This document shows, piece after piece, positions 19,553 through 27,788 of a DNA stretch of 64,000 nt; the first letter of the stretch is position 1, and each line of letters starts with the position of its first letter. The notes under the pieces are model-generated. The model was given only the letters and a program-made list of their open reading frames with translations. It was not told where the DNA came from and ran no database searches. The translations under genes and the position numbers were made by a program. Source of the stretch: Rickettsia typhi (lineage in GTDB: Bacteria; Pseudomonadota; Alphaproteobacteria; Rickettsiales; Rickettsiaceae). The DNA is taken from the NCBI GenBank assembly GCA_945875975.1, contig CAMCMD010000001.1:1-64000 (forward strand). The letters run 5' to 3'.

Positions 19553-20050
19553 TCAATAGGGTGACTTAATGCCAATGCATTCTAAAATTTGAATTTCTAA
19601 AGATTCCATCGCTTGTGCATCTTCATCCTTAATATGGTCGTATCCAATTAGATGTAGTATAGCATGAATCACTAAATGTTTAAAATGATCCTGAAAACTA
19701 ATCAATTTGTTTTTAGCTTCCAGAACAATAACTTCATATCCAAATGCTATATCACCTAAATACATATAATCGCTATCTGGTATAAATTCAACTATTTTAC
19801 GCCAGCCTATTTCGATATCTGAAAAAGATAAGACATTTGTTGCTTTATCTTTATTTCTGAATTCATTGTTAAGGGATTGCATTTGTCTAGCCCCAGTCAA
19901 AAGAATAGATAACTCTAATTCTTTAACTTTTAAAAAATTAGGATATCTTGACAAAACAATAGAAGCTATTTCAGAAAATAAACTCTCATCTACATATGGT
20001 ACATTATCCCACTCATCTGATTCTTGTGCAATCTCAACAATAATGTTCAT
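19553..20050 (-). CDS. ybeY: Endoribonuclease YbeY
   Basis: YbeY is a zinc-dependent endoribonuclease needed for 16S rRNA 3' maturation and ribosome quality control. The 165-residue protein has the metal motif [11 protein letters not shown] (H-x3-H-x5-H) near residues 130-140 and the upstream [12 protein letters not shown] segment. It is the first gene of the minus-strand cluster and is divergent from rpe, with 200 bases between them. Its 3' end lies close to the preferred start of tlyC, so the two are likely cotranscribed. Confidence 0.94.
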   Translation of the reverse strand: MNIIVEIAQESDEWDNVPYVDESLFSEIASIVLSRYPNFLKVKELELSILLTGARQMQSLNNEFRNKDKATNVLSFSDIEIGWRKIVEFIPDSDYMYLGDIAFGYEVIVLEAKNKLISFQDHFKHLVIHAILHLIGYDHIKDEDAQAMESLEIQILECIGIKSPY

Positions 20051-20252
20051 TAATTTTGATTTGATCTTATGATTCGTGTATCATAACCCTTTTACAATTA
20101 ATATAAAAGCTGTTTTAAAACATTCTTAAGATAGTCTTACTTGCATTATCTCGAAAAAGATAAAGACATCCAACCCAACAAACGGTGTTGAAAAAAAACT
20201 TGAAAATACAATAACAAGGTTAAGTCAGTAAACCCAAAAGAAGAAGGAAACT

Positions 20253-20888
20253 ATGATACTAATATCTCCATCTATACTTTCAGCTGATTTTAGCAACTTA
20301 AGAGCTGAAATAGAAGCTCTAGAGGATGCTGGCGCAGATATGATTCACATTGATGTTATGGACGGTCATTTTGTACCAAACCTAACTTTTGGCCCTGCTG
20401 TAATCGCGGCGCTAAAAAAATATACTTCCTTACCTTTTGACGTACATTTAATGATTGACCAACCAGAAAAATGGATTCAAACTTATGTCGATGCAGGAGC
20501 TAATCTAATAACGGTTCATCCAGAAGCAACGACTCATCTTGACAGAACTATTTCTCAAATTAAATCTTATGGGATAAAGGCGGGGATATCATTACTACCC
20601 ACAACTCAAATCAATGTACTTGACTTTATTATAGATAAGATTGATCTAATTCTGATTATGGCCGTCAATCCAGGTTTTAGTGGACAAAAATTTATGATAA
20701 ATCAACTTAAGAAGATATCTGCTATCTCTTCAATCATAAAAGAAACGGGTATCATTCTTGCCGTAGACGGTGGTATTAATTATGAAACTGGAAAATTATG
20801 CACACAAGCTGGCGCTAACATGCTGATCTCTGGTAATTATATTTTTAGTGGCAATTATAAAGAAAGAATAAATAACTTAAAGAAATAG
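20253..20888 (+). CDS. rpe: Ribulose-phosphate 3-epimerase
   Basis: The enzyme interconverts ribulose 5-phosphate and xylulose 5-phosphate in the non-oxidative pentose phosphate pathway. The 211-residue TIM barrel shows ISPSILSADFSNL, the catalytic Asp and metal His in HIDVMDGHFVPNLTFG, VHLMI, and AVDGGINYET. AAGAAGGAAA precedes the ATG. Its presence matters for identity: strongly reduced Rickettsia species lack much of this pathway, so this organism keeps more sugar metabolism. Confidence 0.96.
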   Translation: MILISPSILSADFSNLRAEIEALEDAGADMIHIDVMDGHFVPNLTFGPAVIAALKKYTSLPFDVHLMIDQPEKWIQTYVDAGANLITVHPEATTHLDRTISQIKSYGIKAGISLLPTTQINVLDFIIDKIDLILIMAVNPGFSGQKFMINQLKKISAISSIIKETGIILAVDGGINYETGKLCTQAGANMLISGNYIFSGNYKERINNLKK

Positions 20889-21114
20889 ACTGTCGCCTAA
20901 AGTTCCTCGTTTCAACTCAGTTTTGGGAATTGATTTCAAACTTTAGACTAATAGATTTTTTCTTATTGAAAATGTTTGTTTTTATAAAATTAAGCACCTA
21001 CTACTTCATTAAAGTATGTTTAATTTAATAATTCTAGCAGAAGAAATTATAGGCCAAGTGACAAAATATATTATATTATTGGTTAAACATTAATAACGCA
21101 TCTCTATTAGCAAC

Positions 21115-22707
21115 ATAAAAATACTTGTCTGCCAGATAAAACCAAGAGTTGGCGACCTTAAAGAGAATTATAATTCTATCTTAAAGCACTACCAAAACTC
21201 CTTAAACTTAAATGCAGACATATGTTTATTTCCTGAGTTAGCTACCTCTGGATATTTGGCAGAAGATCTTTTTACTCAGAAAAATTTTATAGAAACTATA
21301 CAAAGCACTATAACTAGGCTTGTTTCTATAACAAAAAATACTTGCTTAATGCTCTCTACTCCCATATTGGAAGATAACGGCTTACTTTATAATGGTGTCA
21401 TTGCAGCACAAAACGGTAAAATTATTGGCAAGACCTATAAGCAAGAATTACCAAATTACGGTATATTCGATGAAAAAAGGTATTTCGTCCAAGGAACTCC
21501 TTTCATAATTACGATCAACGGCAAAAAAATTGGTATTCCTATATGTGAAGATATCTGGATTAGCCAAGTAGGCATTTATTTAAAAAAACAAGGAGCTGAG
21601 TTGTTTCTTGTCCCTAATGCTTCCCCGTATGAGAAAGATAAAATGAGCGAAAGAATCCATATAGTAAAGCAAAGGTTTAAGGAAACCCAAGTACCCATAA
21701 TTTATTGTAACCAAGTCCTAGGACACGATGGCATAGTGTTTGATGGTAGATCGTTTTGCTATGATGGCGAAGTAAAAATTATTGGCAAAGCTTTTGAGCC
21801 AGATCAACAGCTTGTTGAAATAACAAATGGTAAGTTTAAATGTTCTACAACATATAATTTAAATATAAATATTTACGATGAAATGTTTAGCGCTATGGTA
21901 CTTGGTCTTCGTGACTATGTTCAAGATAATGGTTTTGTAAAGGTTATTCTTGGTTTATCAGGGGGAATTGACTCTGCTCTAGTGGCAGTTATTGCCAAGC
22001 AAGCTCTTGGAAGCAACAATGTGACTGCCTATATGCTACCGTCTAAATTTACTTCTAAAGAGAGCATTGAGGATGCAGAAGAGCTTGCCAAAAACCTGGG
22101 CATAGTTTTGAAATCAATAGATATAAAAGAAATTTTTGAATCATTTTTAGCAACTCTCAGTAAAGATACGCCGATAAATAAAAATTCTATTACATTTCAA
22201 AATTTACAGTCACGAATCAGAGGAACAATCCTCATGGCCAAAGCAAATGAAAATAACTCGCTGTTAATTACAACTGGAAATAAATCTGAGTATGCGACTG
22301 GCTATGCAACAATTTATGGAGATATGAATGGTGCCTTTAATCCAATTAAAGACCTATATAAAACCCAACTATACTCACTTGTCCAGCACCTTAATAGCAC
22401 TATGAGCATTATCCCAGAAAGAATCATTACAAAAGCTCCATCTGCGGAGCTAGCACCAGATCAAAAAGATTCAGATTCACTGCCAGAATATCCTATATTA
22501 GATAGAATTATTGAAGATCATATCGAAAATAACCTAGATAAACATGATCTTCTAAAAAAATATGACTTAGAACTTGTGCAAAATGTTATAAAATTAGTTA
22601 AAAATTCAGAATTCAAAAGAAAACAATCAGCCCCAGGAGTCAAGCTCTCAAAAAGAAATTTTGAAAAGGATAGAAGATATCCTATAACTAACCTCAGTTC
22701 GACATAA
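21115..22707 (+). CDS. nadE: Glutamine-dependent NAD synthase, without a usual start codon
   Basis: The enzyme makes NAD from nicotinate adenine dinucleotide, ATP and glutamine. An N-terminal nitrilase-type glutaminase (catalytic Glu in FPELATSGY, Cys in PICEDIW) precedes the synthetase with LGLSGGIDSALVAV. The first ATG/GTG/TTG in frame is TTG at 21256, which would delete about 47 residues including the catalytic Glu. Coding similarity clearly extends upstream (KILVCQIKPRVGDLKENY). The frame is closed by tandem TAA at 21091-21096. The only candidate starts are ATA at 21115, ATT at 21106 or ATC at 21100. I place the start at the ATA, which looks like a mutated ATG. Expression may be low or lost. 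Confidence 0.82.
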   Translation: MKILVCQIKPRVGDLKENYNSILKHYQNSLNLNADICLFPELATSGYLAEDLFTQKNFIETIQSTITRLVSITKNTCLMLSTPILEDNGLLYNGVIAAQNGKIIGKTYKQELPNYGIFDEKRYFVQGTPFIITINGKKIGIPICEDIWISQVGIYLKKQGAELFLVPNASPYEKDKMSERIHIVKQRFKETQVPIIYCNQVLGHDGIVFDGRSFCYDGEVKIIGKAFEPDQQLVEITNGKFKCSTTYNLNINIYDEMFSAMVLGLRDYVQDNGFVKVILGLSGGIDSALVAVIAKQALGSNNVTAYMLPSKFTSKESIEDAEELAKNLGIVLKSIDIKEIFESFLATLSKDTPINKNSITFQNLQSRIRGTILMAKANENNSLLITTGNKSEYATGYATIYGDMNGAFNPIKDLYKTQLYSLVQHLNSTMSIIPERIITKAPSAELAPDQKDSDSLPEYPILDRIIEDHIENNLDKHDLLKKYDLELVQNVIKLVKNSEFKRKQSAPGVKLSKRNFEKDRRYPITNLSST

Positions 22708-23228
22708 GAGAAAAATCCCCAGCCTAATAAATTTAATGAGCTTGGAAAACCCATATTCTTTACTATATATAGTAAAATATCTTCACAATATTGATGATTG
22801 CGTAGTTCCAAGGTATCAGAACTTTTTAGCTTTAATTCTATTGCACAACCATATGCCTTATTGGTTAATACAGTAAAATTTTCTTTTGGAATTAATCCTT
22901 GTCTAAAACAACTTAATAGCTCTTCAAGATCTTTAATACTTATATATTCAATTTGTGATATTACTAGAGGGATATATTTGTCAAAAAGTTCTGATAAATA
23001 ACCTTGTTCTGCATTATTATAAAGCTTATCTTTAGAAAGTTTATTTCTACTGATTTTATTTATAATTAATTTAGTCTCTTCGATAAAGGCTTGATCATTT
23101 TGAATCACTAAAACTTTTGATAAATTTTGCTCAAAAGTGCTGGTTTGAACCACTGCTGCAGGCACTACTCCTCTAGCAGCTAGTTTTGCTTTTAATCGAT
23201 CTTGTACCTTGTTTGCTTTTTTTGCCAT
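22518..23228 (-). CDS. Hypothetical protein overlapping the end of nadE
   Basis: The 236-residue protein is not recognised. The first 20 residues are strongly basic (MAKKANKVQDRLKAKLAARG) and the middle is mixed helical with few motifs. Its last 63 residues are antisense to nadE, which is a coding sequence under strong constraint, so that part is probably a read-through extension gained after the original end was lost. The natural protein may have had a different C-terminus. The gene converges on nadE and has no partner gene next to it. Confidence 0.5.
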   Translation of the reverse strand: MAKKANKVQDRLKAKLAARGVVPAAVVQTSTFEQNLSKVLVIQNDQAFIEETKLIINKISRNKLSKDKLYNNAEQGYLSELFDKYIPLVISQIEYISIKDLEELLSCFRQGLIPKENFTVLTNKAYGCAIELKLKSSDTLELRNHQYCEDILLYIVKNMGFPSSLNLLGWGFFSYVELRLVIGYLLSFSKFLFESLTPGADCFLLNSEFLTNFITFCTSSKSYFFRRSCLSRLFSI

Positions 23229-23450
23229 ATGCTTATGATGGAATAAAGTTTGAATTTTCAGGTGTAATAATGAGTTTTAATTTAAAGTTTGTTTTTTGAA
23301 GTTTAAATTAAGTTGATCCATAGAAAAGTCTGCAACCGAATTAATTTATTAAATATATTAACATACGTTATGTCAATAAACTTCAATTTTGGTGTGTAAA
23401 TAATTATTTACAGAGAATGGTATCTGGCAGAACAAAAATTTTTAATAAAG

Positions 23451-23479
23451 CTTGACGATTCCCTAATGCAATACTATAT
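23451..23479 (+). promoter_or_regulatory. Sigma-70-type promoter of the small CaaX protein gene
   Basis: TTGACG at 23451-23456 and TATATT at 23474-23479 are separated by exactly 17 bases. Transcription would start near 23486 and give a leader of about 80 bases. A second TTGACA at 23510 has no matching -10 box at a usual distance. The rest of 23229-23566 holds nothing else I can name. Confidence 0.55.
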
Positions 23480-23566
23480 TTCCCTCTAATAATACAAAAT
23501 TTTTGGTGTATTGACAATATAGTATTAATTTATTGTTTCCTCATATAAAAAATATAAATCATAATC

Positions 23567-23923
23567 ATGCTAAATAAACAGTTAGACCAAACAATAGAAC
23601 CTATATCAGAACCACCTGTAATAAATTATGAAGCCAGTTTAGATTCCGCCACTAACTTCACGACGTATAATGAACAAAGTGAGCAAATTTTTGGTAGACT
23701 CTTACCAGTGCAAACTGGTCACCCCTCTCAATTACTAGGTATAGTAGCTAATCCTAATCAACCTCCACTAGCTAACATGCAAAGCAGTGGGCAGATTATA
23801 GGATTTTTTTCAAGCCTAGATGTACCAGCGCCTATTGTAATTAGTGGCGATGTGGCGGGCTGGTGGGATGCCTGTTGTGATTGTTGTGAGTTTTGTTGTT
23901 ATGATGGTTGCGAAATAATGTAA
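23567..23923 (+). CDS. Small Cys-rich protein with C-terminal CaaX-like box (CEIM)
   Basis: The 118-residue protein has no signal peptide or membrane helix. The first 90 residues are polar (N, Q, S, P, T-rich), then IVISGDVAGWW leads into seven Cys within the last 17 residues (ACCDCCEFCCYDGCEIM). The last four residues, C-E-I-M, fit the CaaX rule (aliphatic Ile at a2, Met at X), as in lamin- and K-Ras-type substrates, although the acidic a1 residue is not ideal. The Cys pairs upstream could be palmitoylated. The 4565-5039 gene shares SGDV plus clustered Cys and a CaaX end. I infer a translocated, host-lipidated effector family; metal binding is the alternative. A good promoter lies upstream, but no ribosome binding site is visible. 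Confidence 0.6.
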   Translation: MLNKQLDQTIEPISEPPVINYEASLDSATNFTTYNEQSEQIFGRLLPVQTGHPSQLLGIVANPNQPPLANMQSSGQIIGFFSSLDVPAPIVISGDVAGWWDACCDCCEFCCYDGCEIM

Positions 23924-23964
23924 CCAAAACGTCTATGTACAGATTATTATGACATATAAAGGAC

Positions 23965-24000
23965 TTGATGAGTGTATGTACATACAGAATAGCTCATCAA
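23965..24000. repeat. Nested inverted repeat
   Basis: TTGATGAG (23965-23972) pairs with CTCATCAA (23993-24000). Between them lies the perfect 14-base palindrome TGTATGTACATACA (23973-23986). The element sits just downstream of the Cys-rich gene and could be a terminator without a T run, an operator, or a mobile-element scar. Confidence 0.5.
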
Positions 24001-24010
24001 CATCATCAAA

Positions 24011-24165
24011 TTAAATCGGAACTATTTCTTGTTGAAAGCAATAATTTTTTGACCCATCAGTATTTAGTGCTTTAATAGAAAAACTAACCCTTATTTCAAA
24101 GCTTTGGACATGATCATGACTTCTCGGTTCTTGCTATTTTGTAAACATTTGTTGCTATCATCCAT
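24011..24165 (-). pseudogene. Possible decayed small gene
   Basis: On the minus strand, ATG at 24165 opens MDDSNKCLQNSKNRE and then stops. A neighbouring frame carries HDHVQSFEIRVSFSIKAL and DGSKNYCFQQEIVPI before TAA at 24011-24013. Together they look like a small protein with one shift. The rest of 23924-24413 shows only the inverted repeat at 23965-24000. Confidence 0.2.
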
Positions 24166-24413
24166 TATTTAACAATGCATATATCAGAATTAGTACCATC
24201 GAACAAATTTTTGAGAGACAATTTGAGGGAATAAACTAGATAAGAACCTGAGCCTTCAAAGTATTCTTTAGCTGGTGTAGTCAAGAAGAATTAACCAGGA
24301 ACATTGATTAAGTATACTAAGTAAACTCAGGTCAAACCATATCTATAATTGTAAGTTTCACTAAATAAATAGCTAAAATTTTCTTAACTATTTCAATCAA
24401 TAATCATTAAATC

Positions 24414-25355
24414 TCATAATGTCTTTAACCATTTTTTTGCTTTTTCACTAACTTTTTCATCAGCCAATGCGATGTCATAAATTTCCTTTTTACGTGTATT
24501 ATCTTCTCCATACATATCATCAAGAACTTCATTCCAAAGTGTGAAAATCTTCTCATCAGAAGCTCCCGAGCCTACTTGATTCAAAATTCCATAAATGCGA
24601 TCTCTCCAATAGACATCCATTGCTTTGTCTACCCAAGATACAATTTCAGGCGTTAAGCCAGCCTCTTGAAGTCCCTTTCCTTCAGCAAAACCTTTTTCGA
24701 ATTTTTTGGTGCGCAAATGAGCATATTTTCTGCCATATAATTGATTAACCCATAACATGAATTTTTTTCCAAGATCAATCCCGATTGCTGATTCTGGATC
24801 TTTGTCAAGATTGTTGCTAATTTCAGATACTAAATTAGCCCAATTTTTTTCGAATACTTCTTTCTGCTCGGGAGTTAAATTGGTTTCTAACTCAGTTTTA
24901 AAAGCTACATATTGCTTTAATTCATCGGGTGTAAATATTTCCTTAACCCAAGGATGTTCTAGTTGCTCAGTCATACGATATACCTCAATTAATTTAATAA
25001 TGGTTTCCCACGGAATAGATTTATCGTCACTTACTTTAGAAATAATACTTTTTAGCGCTTTGCTTGCATCAAGCAAATTATTGGCCTTTTGCTCTAAAAA
25101 TTGGGCCTGAACTGAAAAATGCTCAAGAGCTCCTGCATTACCCATTAGCAATAGCTTAATTTTTGAAAGCTCAAAGCCAAAAAACTTCAAAGCAATAATC
25201 TGCTGTAATTGCAATAAATCCTTTTCAGAGTACACACGATAACCATTAGATAGCCGTAGCGATGGCTTTAATAACTCAATACGGTCATAATGATGCAGCG
25301 TTTGCACCGATATACCAGTTAATTTACTTAAGTCCTTTACGTACCAATGAGTCAT
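24414..25355 (-). CDS. MerR-family regulator with TipAS-like ligand domain
   Basis: The 313-residue protein has an N-terminal MerR helix-turn-helix (VKDLSKLTGISVQTLHHYD, residues 6-24, then NGYRVYSEKDL), a dimerisation coil, and a C-terminal helical domain of about 190 residues like the TipAS antibiotic-recognition domain. TipAS-type regulators bind hydrophobic or peptide ligands and activate resistance genes. A strong AGGAGG ribosome binding site precedes the ATG and a MerR-type promoter lies at 25377-25407, so it probably controls itself. No efflux pump or resistance gene is adjacent. TipAS regulators are rare in Rickettsiales, so acquisition by transfer is likely. Confidence 0.85.
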   Translation of the reverse strand: MTHWYVKDLSKLTGISVQTLHHYDRIELLKPSLRLSNGYRVYSEKDLLQLQQIIALKFFGFELSKIKLLLMGNAGALEHFSVQAQFLEQKANNLLDASKALKSIISKVSDDKSIPWETIIKLIEVYRMTEQLEHPWVKEIFTPDELKQYVAFKTELETNLTPEQKEVFEKNWANLVSEISNNLDKDPESAIGIDLGKKFMLWVNQLYGRKYAHLRTKKFEKGFAEGKGLQEAGLTPEIVSWVDKAMDVYWRDRIYGILNQVGSGASDEKIFTLWNEVLDDMYGEDNTRKKEIYDIALADEKVSEKAKKWLKTL

Positions 25356-25376
25356 CGTTTTACCTCCTTATTTTGG

Positions 25377-25407
25377 AAGATAAGGTATATAGTAACTATA
25401 GGGTCAA
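25377..25407 (-). promoter_or_regulatory. MerR-type promoter and operator
   Basis: On the minus strand, TTGACC (-35, bases 25407-25402) and TATCTT (-10, bases 25382-25377) are separated by 19 bases. This over-long spacer is the hallmark of MerR-activated promoters. The spacer holds the dyad TATAGT-T-ACTATA (25388-25400), perfect in both arms. It directly precedes the MerR/TipAS gene. Confidence 0.75.
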
Positions 25408-25518
25408 GAGGTTTTTTCATGAGAATTGCATTTATTTCGCTGATAATAGGTAATTTAGTGAAAATGCAATGGAGCTAAGCCTATATAGGCAGTAGTACGG
25501 CACCAATATTTGGAATCA

Positions 25519-25992
25519 TTATTTTAAATTAGGTTTGGTATTATGCTTACAAATAAGTATATTACCTTTCGTATTAACTATGAAAAGCTTGTCCCCAACT
25601 CGTGCAATCGTTTCTCCACTACTTAACTTAGCATTCATGATCGTGCCAGACCAGTACACCTGTCCAAGATTACCAGGCTTAATATCTTCATAAGCAACTT
25701 CAACTTGCATACCAACAATGTCAAAATAGTCTTTGTCAGAATGATTGTTTTTATCATAAACAAACGCCTTAAGGGGCCACCATAACATCAAAAACCATGC
25801 TAAAGAGGAAAATGCAACCGACGCAACTTGATAATTTTGTATTTCAGGATAAAAATAAAAAATTACTGAACTAGTCATAGCGCCAAGACCGACAAATAAA
25901 AATCCTATGCCTGGGAACGTACTAAATTCTATTAATATAAAGATTATGCCCACCACAAGCCATATTTCTCCTGGACTAATTATCATAATCAT
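25519..25992 (-). CDS. NfeD-like membrane protein
   Basis: The 157-residue protein has two or three N-terminal hydrophobic helices (IWLVVGIIFILIEFSTFPG, then FLFVGLGAMTSSVIFYFY, then LAWFLMLWW). A small C-terminal OB-fold-like domain with GMQVEVAYEDIKPG and GQVYWSG follows. This is the short NfeD architecture found with stomatin/HflK-type membrane proteases. No stomatin gene adjoins, and its role may be in membrane protein quality control. Its N-terminus overlaps a doubtful small frame by 17 bases. Confidence 0.8.
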   Translation of the reverse strand: MIMIISPGEIWLVVGIIFILIEFSTFPGIGFLFVGLGAMTSSVIFYFYPEIQNYQVASVAFSSLAWFLMLWWPLKAFVYDKNNHSDKDYFDIVGMQVEVAYEDIKPGNLGQVYWSGTIMNAKLSSGETIARVGDKLFIVNTKGNILICKHNTKPNLK

Positions 25993-26185
25993 TCTCTACT
26001 AAAATTAGCTTTATATTTCCTTTAAATCCTAGGCTAAAGGGTGGCGTAAAACAACAAAAAAATTGATGAATGAATATGGGGCAAGCTTTCTCTGCTTGAG
26101 TAGAGACTATTTCGAAACGCCCAAAGCTTATTCTGGCCTTCATGGAAATTCTACCTGTAACCGAAGGACCTACGGAATTATCCAA
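25976..26185 (-). CDS. Doubtful small protein between nfeD-like gene and cytochrome c gene
   Basis: A 69-codon frame lies in the gap between two minus-strand genes and starts with ATG at 26185. It contains ISMKARISFGRFEIVSTQ and a hydrophobic, Cys-containing middle (CPIFIHQFFCCFTPPFSLG). There is no recognised family. It could be a small membrane protein, a repeat-derived insert, or a chance frame. Its position within a same-strand gene run is the only support. Confidence 0.25.
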   Translation of the reverse strand: MDNSVGPSVTGRISMKARISFGRFEIVSTQAEKACPIFIHQFFCCFTPPFSLGFKGNIKLILVENDYDN

Positions 26186-26217
26186 TTCAATTACTTTTCT
26201 ATATACCCTGGTATTAT

Positions 26218-26736
26218 TTAGCTAGCTTTCTCTTTCAAATATGCTATCACATTAACAATATCTTGTGGTTTAGTAAGACCAGCAAAACTCATTTTTGTAC
26301 CCGGAACAAACTTACTTGGCTTATTAAGAAAATGATATAGGCTATCATTATCCCATACACCACCAAGAGCTAGCATTGCTTTTGAATAAGTAAATCCTTC
26401 TGTTTTAGCCTTAGCTGATCCATATATTTTCCATAAATGAGGTCCTATTTTATTTGTGCCCCCCTCTTCTAAACTATGGCAAACTACACATTTTTTTATA
26501 ATCTTAGCTCCTTCTTCGGCATTAGCAGTAGCCATAAGCTGAGCAATATCAACAGGTATTTCTGGAGCTTGTCCATGACCACTCGAAGCGCTTTCTGATA
26601 CCTCTACTTGATAACCACGCTGGGCTATTTCTAACTTAGGTTTATAAAGGATATTTGCTACAAAACCAACTACCATCGCAATTAAGCTGGCAAGCAATAT
26701 TGCTGCTGCAATTTTATTTAATTCTAACCCTGACAT
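26218..26736 (-). CDS. cycM: Membrane-anchored c-type cytochrome
   Basis: The 172-residue protein has an N-terminal membrane anchor (IAAAILLASLIAMVVGFVAN, about 8-27) and a class I cytochrome c domain. The heme site is CVVCH near residue 93 and the axial Met lies in GTKMSFAGL. This is the CycM/c552 layout of alphaproteobacteria, which passes electrons from the bc1 complex to cytochrome oxidase in the periplasm. It fits with ctaA (heme A synthesis) in this window. It lies 22 bases after the tsaD stop. Confidence 0.92.
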   Translation of the reverse strand: MSGLELNKIAAAILLASLIAMVVGFVANILYKPKLEIAQRGYQVEVSESASSGHGQAPEIPVDIAQLMATANAEEGAKIIKKCVVCHSLEEGGTNKIGPHLWKIYGSAKAKTEGFTYSKAMLALGGVWDNDSLYHFLNKPSKFVPGTKMSFAGLTKPQDIVNVIAYLKEKAS

Positions 26737-26757
26737 AAGAACTATATTTATTTATAA

Positions 26758-27783
26758 CTATAGCAATTCTTCCAAATTCCAACGAGCTCTTGGTTTGAAA
26801 TTCATACCGTTTATTATACCAGCTTTTAATCTCTCAAGTCCAGCAAAAGCAATCATAGCGGCGTTATCTGTACATAATTTTATCGGTGGCGCAACAAAAT
26901 TATACCCTAATTCTTCCGACAAAGCACTTAAGTCACTTCTTATCTGCTTGTTAGCCCCCCCCCCCCCCGCAACAACGAATCTCTTTCCTTGACAGATACT
27001 CTCATATTGAACTATAGCAAATTTTGTTTTTTGGACTAATACATCACAAACAGCTTGTTGAAAACTTGCAGCTATATCACTCATATCACGTTCTGATAAA
27101 ACACCAATTGCTTGAATTTTAAGTTTTACTGCTGTCTTTAAGCCAGAAAAAGACATGTCGGAATTTTTTTGATTATACAAAGGGCGAGGAAAATCAAACC
27201 TCTTTGGATCTCCCTTAATAGCAAGTTGTTCAACGATAGGACCTCCAGGAAACCCCAGGTTCATCATTTTTGCAACTTTATCAAACGCCTCACCGACTGC
27301 GTCATCTAAAGTTTGACCTAAAATTTTATATCTACCCAAAGTATGCACAACCACAAATTGACAATGCCCGCCACTAACAAGTAAAAGCAAGTAAGGAAAT
27401 TCAATATTGTCGGTAAGCCTTGCTGTAAGGGCATGTCCTTCAAGATGATTAATTGCAATGAATGGTTTGCCTAAAGCGCTTGCAAGGGCTTTACCATACA
27501 TTGAGCCAACAATCACCCCACCAATCAATCCAGGTCCAGAAGTTGCTGCAATAGCATCAATTTCCTGTAGCGTTATTGATGCTTCAATCAAACATCTATC
27601 GATTGCTGATTTGATATTGTAAAGATGAGACCTCGCTGCAATTTCGGGCACGATTCCTTTGAAAGCTACATGCTCTTCAGTTTGAGAAATAACGATATTG
27701 GCAAGAATATTTGGACCAGAGGAAACTATTGCTGCAGCAGTATCATCGCAACTAGATTCCAACCCAAGGACTTTAATAAACAA
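26758..27783 (-). CDS. tsaD: tRNA N6-adenosine threonylcarbamoyltransferase, with G14 tract
   Basis: TsaD transfers the threonylcarbamoyl group to A37 of ANN-decoding tRNAs, an essential step. The 341-residue protein shows LGLESSCDDTAAAIV at the start, the metal-binding His in NHLEGHALTARL, LLLLVSGGHCQFV, and the C-terminal LCTDNAAMIAFAG. The usual VAGGVAAN motif is here VVAGGGGANK, coded by 14 consecutive G (26955-26968). The tract keeps the frame at this length, but one-base slippage would truncate about 85 residues. Such a tract is extraordinary in a genome this AT-rich. It is followed by the cytochrome c gene. Confidence 0.93.
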   Translation of the reverse strand: MFIKVLGLESSCDDTAAAIVSSGPNILANIVISQTEEHVAFKGIVPEIAARSHLYNIKSAIDRCLIEASITLQEIDAIAATSGPGLIGGVIVGSMYGKALASALGKPFIAINHLEGHALTARLTDNIEFPYLLLLVSGGHCQFVVVHTLGRYKILGQTLDDAVGEAFDKVAKMMNLGFPGGPIVEQLAIKGDPKRFDFPRPLYNQKNSDMSFSGLKTAVKLKIQAIGVLSERDMSDIAASFQQAVCDVLVQKTKFAIVQYESICQGKRFVVAGGGGANKQIRSDLSALSEELGYNFVAPPIKLCTDNAAMIAFAGLERLKAGIINGMNFKPRARWNLEELL

Positions 27784-27788
27784 AAAAA

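Noticed and set aside
23510..23515. Second TTGACA upstream of the Cys-rich gene
   Set aside because: No -10 box at 16-18 bases; the pair at 23451-23479 is clearly better.
24757..25110. 117-codon plus-strand frame
   Set aside because: Antisense to the MerR/TipAS gene and without a start signal.
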